Positions 57,365 to 64,000 of a DNA stretch of 64,000 bases are shown one piece after another. The DNA is from a virus. A model generated the notes under the pieces. The model ran no database searches. It was given only the letters and a program-made list of their open reading frames with translations, and had not been told where the DNA came from. The stretch is from the IMG/VR virus record IMGVR_UViG_3300030202_002001, positions 31,561 through 95,560 of that record; one strand, given 5' to 3'. How positions within the stretch are numbered: position 1 is the first letter of the stretch; the number at the start of each line of letters is the position of its first letter. The position numbers and the translations under genes are program-made.

Positions 57365-59856
57365 AATTCTATACTAATGTACAAATGATCGGGGACCAGT
57401 TTCTCGTTCGTGCTTATGAAAATGGTGAGTACATTCAGTTCCGCGAAAAATACAAACCTACATTATTTGTTCCTTCTAAAAAAGAAACCTTCTATAAAAC
57501 TCTTGATGGTAATTATGTTGAACCCATTAAACCTGGGTTCGTATCTGACTGTCGAGAGTTTTTGAAGAGTTATGGTGATGTTGATAACTTCAAGATCTAT
57601 GGTAATGAAAGGTATATCTATCAGTATATCTCTGATAAGTATCCTCAAGACGAAATTAAATTCGATCCTACCAAGATTCGTCAGGTAACAGTTGATATTG
57701 AGACTCGTTCGGAAAATGGATTTCCAGATCCAGAGGTAGCAGATCAGGAGATCTTGCTGATTACTATTCAAGATTACAACACTAAAGAGATTACAACTTG
57801 GGGTCAAGGTCCGTTTAAGATTAAACAGGACAATGTTCGCTACATTCAGTTCAATAATGAGCGTGATCTACTCAACAGTTTTATCAACTGGTGGATGGAG
57901 AATACTCCTGATGTTGTGACTGGTTGGAACATCCAACTGTTTGATATTCCATTTATCACTAAGCGCATTGATCGTGTTCTTGGAGAAAAACTTGCAAAAA
58001 GATTATCTCCATGGGGTTTGGTATCTCAAAAGGAAGTCTTTATCAAGGGCCGTAAGCAGGTGTTCTATGATATTGGTGGTATAACGCAGTTAGATTACCT
58101 TGATCTCTACAAGAAATTCACTTATACGAACCAAGAATCATATCGTCTTGACCATATTGCTAATGTAGAACTGGGTCAAAAGAAACTTGATCACTCTGAG
58201 TTTGATACATTTCAAGATTTTTACACAAACGGGTGGCAAAAGTTCGTTGAATATAATATAATTGATGTGGAGCTCGTTGATCGTCTTGAAGACAAGATGA
58301 AGTTGATTGAGCTTGCTCTGACCATGGCATATGATGCTAAGGTGAACTATAATGATGTCTTCTATCAGGTTCGGATGTGGGATACCATCATCTACAACTA
58401 CCTGAAGAAGAAAGGTGTTGTTATTCCACCTAAAGAGAAAACTGACAAAGATGAAAAGTATGCAGGTGCCTATGTCAAGGAACCGATTCCAGGAGTCTAT
58501 GATTGGGTTGTGTCTTTTGACCTTAACTCTCTCTACCCTCATCTTATTATGCAGTACAACATCTCACCAGAGACCCTCCTCGACGAGAAACATCCAACGG
58601 TTACAGTTGATAAGATACTTGGGGAGGAACTAAACTTTGAGTTGTACAAAGACAATGCTGTCTGTGCAAATGGTGCCATGTTCCGCAAGGACAAGAAGGG
58701 ATTCTTGCCCGAATTGATGGAGAAAATGTATGGAGAGCGTGTTATCTTCAAGAAGCGGATGCTCAAAGCCAAGCAGGAGTATGAGAAGACTCCTACTGTT
58801 GCGTTACAGAAAGAGATCGCCAGATGTAACAACATTCAAATGGCGAAAAAGATTTCTCTTAACTCTGCTTATGGTGCTATTGGTAATCAATACTTCAGGT
58901 ATTTTAAACTAGCAAACGCTGAGGCAATTACATTGTCTGGTCAAGTCTCAATTCGTTGGATTGAGAACAAGATGAACGAATATCTAAATAAACTACTCTC
59001 TACAGAGAAGGAGGATTATGTCATTGCATCTGACACTGACTCAATCTATCTTAACCTTGGACCTCTTGTTACTAAATTTCTTGGTAGTAAGTCTGGCGAT
59101 AAAGCAGCAGTTGTGGGGTTACTTGACAAGATCTGTCAAGACAAATTGGAACCATACATCGATAAGTCGTATGAAAATCTGGCGGATTATGTCTCGGCAT
59201 ACGAACAAAAAATGCAAATGAAGCGGGAGAATATCGCTGATCGCGGTATCTGGACTGCTAAGAAGAGATATATCCTAAATGTATGGAACAGTGAGGGCGT
59301 TCAGTATTCTGAACCAAAATTAAAAGTGATGGGTATCGAGGCTGTCAAGTCATCGACACCTGCACCCTGCCGTCAAATGCTTAAAGATTCTTTTAAGATT
59401 ATGATGTCAGGATCAGAAGATAATATGATAGACTACATAGATGACTGCCGTAAGAAATTCAAGCAACTAACTCCAGAGGATATTTCCTTTCCAAGATCTG
59501 TCAGTGATGTTGCAAAATACAAATCCTCTTCGGACATCTATTCTAAGGGAACACCAATCCACTGTCGTGGTGCTCTTCTTTATAACCATTACATCAAAAA
59601 AGCAAAACTTACTAACAAATATTCTCTCATTCAAAACGGGGAGAAGATCAAGTTTTGTTATTTGAAGAAACCCAACATCATACATGAGAATGTCATTTCA
59701 TTTATTCAGGATTTTCCTAAGGAGTTGGGTATCAATAAGTATGTCGATTACGACACTCAATTCGACAAAGCGTTTTTAGAACCTTTGAAGACTATTCTTG
59801 ATGCTATTGGGTGGTCAGTGGAAAAAACAGTAAACCTAGAACTCTTCTTCACATGA
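57361..59856 (+). CDS. 43: DNA polymerase gp43 (family B)
   Basis: An 831-residue replicative polymerase (898 in T4). Proofreading exonuclease: Exo I 'TVDIETRS' (Asp112, Glu114), Exo II 'VVTGWNIQLFDIPF', Exo III 'YNIIDVELVDRLE'. Polymerase: motif A 'FDLNSLYPHLI' (~386), motif B 'KKISLNSAYGAIGN', motif C 'ASDTDSIYL' (~556). The C terminus 'KTVNLELFFT' is a clamp-binding tail. One intact gene, no split. Confidence 0.97.
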   Translation: MKFYTNVQMIGDQFLVRAYENGEYIQFREKYKPTLFVPSKKETFYKTLDGNYVEPIKPGFVSDCREFLKSYGDVDNFKIYGNERYIYQYISDKYPQDEIKFDPTKIRQVTVDIETRSENGFPDPEVADQEILLITIQDYNTKEITTWGQGPFKIKQDNVRYIQFNNERDLLNSFINWWMENTPDVVTGWNIQLFDIPFITKRIDRVLGEKLAKRLSPWGLVSQKEVFIKGRKQVFYDIGGITQLDYLDLYKKFTYTNQESYRLDHIANVELGQKKLDHSEFDTFQDFYTNGWQKFVEYNIIDVELVDRLEDKMKLIELALTMAYDAKVNYNDVFYQVRMWDTIIYNYLKKKGVVIPPKEKTDKDEKYAGAYVKEPIPGVYDWVVSFDLNSLYPHLIMQYNISPETLLDEKHPTVTVDKILGEELNFELYKDNAVCANGAMFRKDKKGFLPELMEKMYGERVIFKKRMLKAKQEYEKTPTVALQKEIARCNNIQMAKKISLNSAYGAIGNQYFRYFKLANAEAITLSGQVSIRWIENKMNEYLNKLLSTEKEDYVIASDTDSIYLNLGPLVTKFLGSKSGDKAAVVGLLDKICQDKLEPYIDKSYENLADYVSAYEQKMQMKRENIADRGIWTAKKRYILNVWNSEGVQYSEPKLKVMGIEAVKSSTPAPCRQMLKDSFKIMMSGSEDNMIDYIDDCRKKFKQLTPEDISFPRSVSDVAKYKSSSDIYSKGTPIHCRGALLYNHYIKKAKLTNKYSLIQNGEKIKFCYLKKPNIIHENVISFIQDFPKELGINKYVDYDTQFDKAFLEPLKTILDAIGWSVEKTVNLELFFT

Positions 59857-60026
59857 CAGATCAAGAAAGGTGGAATAGGGGCCTTGACCTCTTTATTGAA
59901 AGCGTCCACAAACCAGATAGTGAGTTGCGGCAATGTGCTCATAACCAAAAATGCTTCAATGAATTAATGTCGGTGCGTGAAAATGTGCTAGAATACCTAA
60001 AGACATTGAGATGGGACGAACCCTAA
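59853..60026 (+). CDS. 57-residue hypothetical protein
   Basis: ATG 59853 overlaps the gp43 stop (ATGA). Reads 'MTDQERWNRGLDLFIESVHK' and 'NELMSVRENVLEYLKTLRWD', a small helical protein. Its TAA abuts the next ATG directly. No family recognised. Confidence 0.55.
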   Translation: MTDQERWNRGLDLFIESVHKPDSELRQCAHNQKCFNELMSVRENVLEYLKTLRWDEP

Positions 60027-60146
60027 ATGATTAAAGTAAAGTATCAACTTAAAGAACATTTGGGTGTAAAACTTTTTAAGTTCTTTAAAACAAAAGACCA
60101 TGCTGAAAGTTTTAAATCTCAAAACCCAAACTACATTTTTGATTAA
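60027..60146 (+). CDS. 39-residue basic hypothetical protein
   Basis: A frame from ATG 60027 to TAA 60144-60146: 'MIKVKYQLKEHLGVKLFKFF', 'KTKDHAESFKSQNPNYIFD'. The pattern of strand, helix and 'F-KTKDHAESF' looks protein-like. It fills exactly the gap between neighbours (0 and 2 bases). Confidence 0.45.
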   Translation: MIKVKYQLKEHLGVKLFKFFKTKDHAESFKSQNPNYIFD

Positions 60147-60148
60147 TA

Positions 60149-61153
60149 ATGGATTTTCTCAAAGAAATTGTCAAGGAGGTTGGTGGTGAATACACACAAC
60201 TCGCCTCAGATATTGACGACTCTGAAACTTATGTGGACACGGGTTCGTACATCTTTAACGGACTCGTTTCAGGTAGTATATTTGGTGGTGTATCTGGGAA
60301 TAAGATTACTGCCATTGCTGGCGAGTCTAGCACTGGTAAAACTTTCTTCTCACTTGCTGTTGTTAAGAATTTCCTCGATTCTAATCCTGACGGTTACTGC
60401 CTGTACTTTGACACTGAAGCCGCAGTTAATAAATCCCTTCTCTCAAGTCGTGGTATCGACCTTTCTCGTCTCGTCGTTGTTAATGTCGTTACCATCGAAG
60501 ACTTCAGAAGTAAAGCACTGAAGTCAGTTGACTTATATCTGAAAAAGAACGCAGAAGATCGCAAACCCTGTATGTTTGTGTTAGACTCTTTGGGTATGTT
60601 GTCCACCGAGAAAGAGATCACTGATGCTCTGAACGACAAACAGGTTCGTGATATGACAAAATCACAACTGGTTAAAGGAGCGTTCAGGATGTTGACATTG
60701 AAGCTTGGGCAGGCTAACATACCTATGATAGTCACCAACCACACCTACGATGTCATTGGTTCTTATGTCCCTACAAAAGAAATGGGAGGAGGTAGTGGAC
60801 TCAAGTACGCTGCGTCCACCATCATTTACTTGTCCAAGAAAAAAGAAAAAGACGGCACCGATGTCGTTGGAAACCTTATCAAGGCAAAGACTGCTAAGTC
60901 GCGTCTGAGTAAGGAGAATAAAGATGTTACTGTTCGCTTGTATTACGATGAGCGGGGCCTTGATCGCTACTATGGTCTTCTTGAACTCGGAGAAATTGCG
61001 GGACTCTGGAAGAATGTAGCGGGTCGTTATGAGATTGATGGTAAGAAAGTTTATGCCAAGGCAATCTATAAAGACCCTGATCAATATTTCACCCCTGAGG
61101 TGATGGAAAAACTTGACGAGGTTGCTCGTAAAGAATTTAGTTACGGTGAGTGA
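60149..61153 (+). CDS. uvsX: UvsX recombinase (RecA-like)
   Basis: A 334-residue strand-exchange protein (391 in T4). Walker A 'GESSTGKT' (58-65), Walker B region 'CMFVLDSLGML', and the L2-type loop 'EMGGGSGLKYAAS'. It forms filaments on gp32-covered DNA with UvsY help and drives recombination-dependent replication. Its stop overlaps the gp41 start. Confidence 0.96.
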   Translation: MDFLKEIVKEVGGEYTQLASDIDDSETYVDTGSYIFNGLVSGSIFGGVSGNKITAIAGESSTGKTFFSLAVVKNFLDSNPDGYCLYFDTEAAVNKSLLSSRGIDLSRLVVVNVVTIEDFRSKALKSVDLYLKKNAEDRKPCMFVLDSLGMLSTEKEITDALNDKQVRDMTKSQLVKGAFRMLTLKLGQANIPMIVTNHTYDVIGSYVPTKEMGGGSGLKYAASTIIYLSKKKEKDGTDVVGNLIKAKTAKSRLSKENKDVTVRLYYDERGLDRYYGLLELGEIAGLWKNVAGRYEIDGKKVYAKAIYKDPDQYFTPEVMEKLDEVARKEFSYGE

Positions 61154-62529
61154 TGAGTGACAGGATTGAACTGACTATTCTAAGGAACTTAATTCATGAT
61201 GAAGAGTTCCTTAGAAAGGTTTTACCATTTGTAGAACCTGATTATTTTGATGAACGCAATGAACAACTTATCTTTGAGGAAATCAGTTCTTTTGTCAACC
61301 TATATGATAAGGTTCTGACTCCAGAGATTCTTAATATTGAAGTTCAAAACCGTGATGATATCTCTGAAACAGAATGCAGAGATGCTTTAAAGTTGGTTGA
61401 GATCCTAACTGAGAGTGAAACACACACTCAGTGGTTGCTTGATGCTACTGAAAAATGGTGCCGTGATCGTGCTATCTATTTGGCACTGATGGAATCTATT
61501 CAGATTGCAGACGGTAAGGATAGTAAAAAAACTAGAGATGCTATCCCAGGTATCATGCAAGACGCTCTTGCCGTCTCGTTTGATAACCATATTGGTCACG
61601 ATTATCTTCAGGATTATGAGGCAAGATATGACTACTACCACAAAGACGAGTCAAAAATCCCGTTCGACCTGGAATATCTTAACAAGATTACAAAAGGCGG
61701 CATGCCTAATAAGACACTCACTGTTGCTCTGGCTGGTACTGGTGTTGGTAAATCTCTCTTTATGTGTCATGTGGCAAGCTCGGTGCTACTACAGGGGAAA
61801 AATGTGTTATATATCACGCTTGAGATGTCTGAAGAAAAAATTGCAGAAAGAATTGACGCTAATCTTTTGGATGTTAACATTAGAGACCTAGCAGAACTTC
61901 CTCGTCAGTTATTCGACACAAAGGTTGCAAAGGTTGCTGCAAAAACTCAGGGAGCACTTATAATTAAAGAGTATCCAACAGCAAGTGCTCATAGTGGTCA
62001 TTTCAAGTCTTTGCTTAGCGACCTGGCACTTAAGAAATCTTTTCGCCCTGATATTATTTTCGTTGATTACCTTAATATATGCGCTTCCTCCCGCTATCGC
62101 GGAGCCATTGGTGTCAATTCATATAGCTACATCAAGGCTATTGCTGAAGAACTTAGAGGACTTGCTGTCGAAGCCGAAGTCCCTATCGTATCTGCCACCC
62201 AGACCACTCGTTCTGGTTATAGTAGCAGTGATGTTGACATTACTGATACCTCTGAGTCCTTTGGGCTCCCTGCTACTGCTGATCTTATGCTTGCCCTTAT
62301 TTCATCTGAAGATCTTGAAGGACTCGGGCAAATTATGGTAAAGCAATTGAAGAATAGATATGGTGATCCTACAGTTAATAAGAGATTTGTGGTTGGAATT
62401 GATAGATCTAAGATGCGTTTATATGATTGTGAACAGAGTGAAGGTGGTTCTCTTCTTGGGGAAGGTGACAATACCGTAGAGGATTCATTTAAAAAAGAAA
62501 ATAAATTTGAGGGATTTAAATTTGATTAA
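61153..62529 (+). CDS. 41: Replicative helicase gp41 (DnaB type)
   Basis: A 458-residue helicase (475 in T4) from ATG 61153 (a GTG one codon earlier also fits). N-terminal domain 'ELTILRNLIHDEEFLRKVLP', Walker A 'AGTGVGKS' (194-201), 'ITLEMSEEKIAERIDANLL', Walker B 'DIIFVDYLNIC', and the DnaB 'ATQTTRSG' and 'LKNRYGDP' motifs. It unwinds the fork with primase gp61, which is not in the window. Confidence 0.96.
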   Translation: MSDRIELTILRNLIHDEEFLRKVLPFVEPDYFDERNEQLIFEEISSFVNLYDKVLTPEILNIEVQNRDDISETECRDALKLVEILTESETHTQWLLDATEKWCRDRAIYLALMESIQIADGKDSKKTRDAIPGIMQDALAVSFDNHIGHDYLQDYEARYDYYHKDESKIPFDLEYLNKITKGGMPNKTLTVALAGTGVGKSLFMCHVASSVLLQGKNVLYITLEMSEEKIAERIDANLLDVNIRDLAELPRQLFDTKVAKVAAKTQGALIIKEYPTASAHSGHFKSLLSDLALKKSFRPDIIFVDYLNICASSRYRGAIGVNSYSYIKAIAEELRGLAVEAEVPIVSATQTTRSGYSSSDVDITDTSESFGLPATADLMLALISSEDLEGLGQIMVKQLKNRYGDPTVNKRFVVGIDRSKMRLYDCEQSEGGSLLGEGDNTVEDSFKKENKFEGFKFD

Positions 62530-63385
62530 ATCTAAGACCGATATCTGGGAAGAGATTTCAGGACTGAATAATCTTGAGATTGAGTTCCATATGTTGAATG
62601 GGAATATCCCTATTCTTATGGCGAAAGATGTATTCAAATACCCCGATAAAGTTCAAGAGTTTTTAAGTTCTTTAGATTATTGGGAGACTAAAAAATTTAG
62701 TTCAGATACAATCATTCGCCCTGGTTTAACTCATCAATTTGCAGAACCACTCTTTCCTTTTATAGCAAAAGAGTTTACTCCTGGACTGTCTAAACTTTTT
62801 GGTGTTAATAATTTACGACCAACTGACATTTACTGTAGTGCTTTCAGTGGAGATATGACTCTAGATCCCACTGGAGGATTATGCTGCTATCCTCATATGG
62901 ATAGTGATATGGATCAAACTGGACAAGAACAAGACTGTCCTTGTTTAGTGTTAAATTTAAATCTTACTAAAAGTGTTGATCCAGTTACTACTGGATTTTG
63001 GTCTTGGAGAGGAAAAACTAATTTCTTACAAATGGATAGAGACGATAAGAATAGTTTGAATAACTTCTATGATCGTCATGAAGATTTGACTATTGAAAAT
63101 TGGTTTCAAGTTCATGACTACGAAGATTTTAAAATTGAAACTCAAGCCGAAATGGTGTATAATAGTATGGTAGTGTACTTCCCTGGAGTCCTTCATAACC
63201 CATATATCAAACCTGAGTGGTTTGCAGATAATCATAGACTAATGATGTCAATCTTTTACAACTTATCTCCTGAGGGACTAGATTTTGAAGAAGGAGATTG
63301 TGAACTAGTCAGTGCCGCATGGGAGCATTTTAAGCTAGATACATTGTTCAACTATCATCCACAACTAACAGAACCCCAATTTTAA
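62522..63385 (+). CDS. 2OG-Fe(II) oxygenase-like protein (copy 5, DUF6445-like)
   Basis: About 287 residues from a TTG at 62522; TTG 62507 and ATG 62591 are alternatives, and the last would begin just before the conserved 'NIPILMAKDVFKYPDKVQEF'. 'CYPHMDSD' (His125, Asp127), 'FPGVLHNPYI' (His225) and 'NHRLMMSIF' (Arg ~241) outline a jelly-roll metal site like DUF6445 and related dioxygenases. It overlaps gp41 by 8 bases. Substrate unknown. Confidence 0.65.
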   Translation: MIKSKTDIWEEISGLNNLEIEFHMLNGNIPILMAKDVFKYPDKVQEFLSSLDYWETKKFSSDTIIRPGLTHQFAEPLFPFIAKEFTPGLSKLFGVNNLRPTDIYCSAFSGDMTLDPTGGLCCYPHMDSDMDQTGQEQDCPCLVLNLNLTKSVDPVTTGFWSWRGKTNFLQMDRDDKNSLNNFYDRHEDLTIENWFQVHDYEDFKIETQAEMVYNSMVVYFPGVLHNPYIKPEWFADNHRLMMSIFYNLSPEGLDFEEGDCELVSAAWEHFKLDTLFNYHPQLTEPQF

Positions 63386-63387
63386 TC

Positions 63388-64000
63388 ATGCCTACTTATT
63401 CTTCTGCTATCGCTGATGGAACGCCAGATCCCCAGAAACCCGTAGCAACTCCTCCTCGCCGTCCACGCGCTAAAGAATTTTGGGAGGTAGAACCTGGTGA
63501 TCCTGGAACTGAAGGTTGGTCCGATAACCCCGAAGATCCGACTGGTCCTCAAATTGGTAACCCTGCAGCAGCTGCTCCAGTAGTAGCACCAACTCCTCCT
63601 ACCCCACCTGCACCTGCGCCACAAATGCCTGTAGTAGTGACTGCACCACAATCAACAACTTCTAAAGATAAGTATGTTGAGTTTGTTAACCAGGTGACAA
63701 GCGAACCTTCCAAGGATCCTGCACAATTCATTTCTCGTATTGCCACACTTCAGGCAAGTGGTTGTGAAGTGCAGCGTCTTCTGACTGCTGCCGTAGGTAT
63801 GTCTGCTGAGGCAGGAGAGTTTACTGAGATTGTCAAGAAGGTTATCTTCCAAGGAAAGCCTTGGGATGCAGATAACATCGAACATCTGAAGGTTGAACTG
63901 GGTGATGTCCTCTGGTATGCTGCTCAAGCATGCATGGCACTCGATGTTTCTTTTGAAGAAGTGCAGGATCGTAACATCGAGAAACTGTCGAAGCGTTATC
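63388..64000 (+). CDS. mazG: MazG-type nucleotide pyrophosphohydrolase (3' end outside window)
   Basis: Open to the window end (204 residues visible). The first ~90 residues are unusual: Pro/Ala-rich with 'PTPPTPPAPAPQMP' and little order. From ~125 the MazG fold appears with the E-x-x-E and E-x-x-D metal motifs: 'GMSAEAGEFTEIVKK' and 'LKVELGDVLWYAAQACMALD', then 'NIEKLSKRY'. Phage MazG was proposed to lower (p)ppGpp and is biochemically a (d)NTP pyrophosphohydrolase, probably recycling nucleotides. An internal start could give a normal-length MazG. Confidence 0.88.
   Translation, partial: MPTYSSAIADGTPDPQKPVATPPRRPRAKEFWEVEPGDPGTEGWSDNPEDPTGPQIGNPAAAAPVVAPTPPTPPAPAPQMPVVVTAPQSTTSKDKYVEFVNQVTSEPSKDPAQFISRIATLQASGCEVQRLLTAAVGMSAEAGEFTEIVKKVIFQGKPWDADNIEHLKVELGDVLWYAAQACMALDVSFEEVQDRNIEKLSKRY

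Noticed and set aside
1-64000. tRNA genes, psbA/psbD, hli, integrase or attachment sites
   Set aside because: Looked for while reading both strands; no cloverleaf, D1/D2 protein, Hli motif or recombinase was found in this window.

Overview
This window is a contiguous piece of a T4-like cyanophage genome (a myovirus of marine Synechococcus or Prochlorococcus). All genes I can support lie on the + strand, are tightly packed, and mostly overlap by 1-14 nt (ATGA or TAATG junctions). The assignment rests on a long run of T4 core genes in the usual cyanomyovirus order, together with cyanophage hallmarks: plastocyanin, ferredoxin, a 6-phosphogluconate dehydrogenase-like fragment, Hsp20, CobS, MazG, a DUF3110 protein between gp47 and gp46, and several 2-oxoglutarate/Fe(II) oxygenases. 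I saw no tRNA, integrase, psbA or CRISPR array. Both ends of the window cut genes.

Layout. (1) 1-15956: baseplate and fibre block, with the end of a gp8-like wedge protein, a 2440-residue DUF4815-type structural protein, four small proteins, and a 2255-residue repeat-rich fibre with a beta-helix and a LamG-like domain. (2) 15956-19626: neck and packaging (gp13, gp14, gp15, gp16). (3) 19647-24357: accessory block of a membrane protein, two proteins with capsid-targeting-like N termini, a Zn-ribbon protein, plastocyanin, ferredoxin, a truncated Gnd, many tiny membrane proteins and a thermonuclease. (4) 24359-34766: terminase gp17, sheath gp18, tube gp19, portal gp20, a gp67-like core peptide, protease gp21, scaffold gp22 and capsid gp23. 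(5) 34767-35277: small regulatory island with duplicated terminators. (6) 35278-42082: gp3, UvsY, UvsW, an Sm-like protein, late sigma gp55, gp47 and gp46. (7) 42082-54960: oxygenases, a VWA/HEXXH protein with its MoxR/CobS ATPase, a DUF3310 protein, clamp gp45, clamp loader gp44, an inserted set (Dam-type methylase, oxygenase, O-carbamoyltransferase), gp62, an IDHH-motif protein and RegA. (8) 54961-64000: a structured RNA leader with a ParB-like gene, Hsp20, two paralogous small proteins, DNA polymerase gp43, UvsX, helicase gp41, another oxygenase and MazG (cut by the window end).

How it works together. The replication and recombination genes (gp43, 44/62, 45, 41, UvsX/Y/W, 46/47) copy the genome; RegA and probably small RNA-binding proteins tune early translation; gp55 with the clamp directs late transcription from T4-like NATAAATA/CTAAATA elements, seen ahead of gp18, gp20, gp67, gp22, gp3 and several accessory genes. 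Host-type sigma70 promoters, often with an extended -10 (TGnTATAAT), precede gp55, the VWA gene, cobS, the ParB-like gene and the pair before gp43. Plastocyanin and ferredoxin would keep photosynthetic electron flow going during infection.

The least-explained elements are an H-type pseudoknot-like leader at 55055-55147, promoters whose -35 box sits in the loop of the preceding terminator, three Sm-like paralogues, and the methylase/oxygenase/carbamoyltransferase/IDHH-protein insertion around gp62. All functional calls come from reading motifs and gene order; no database search was run.
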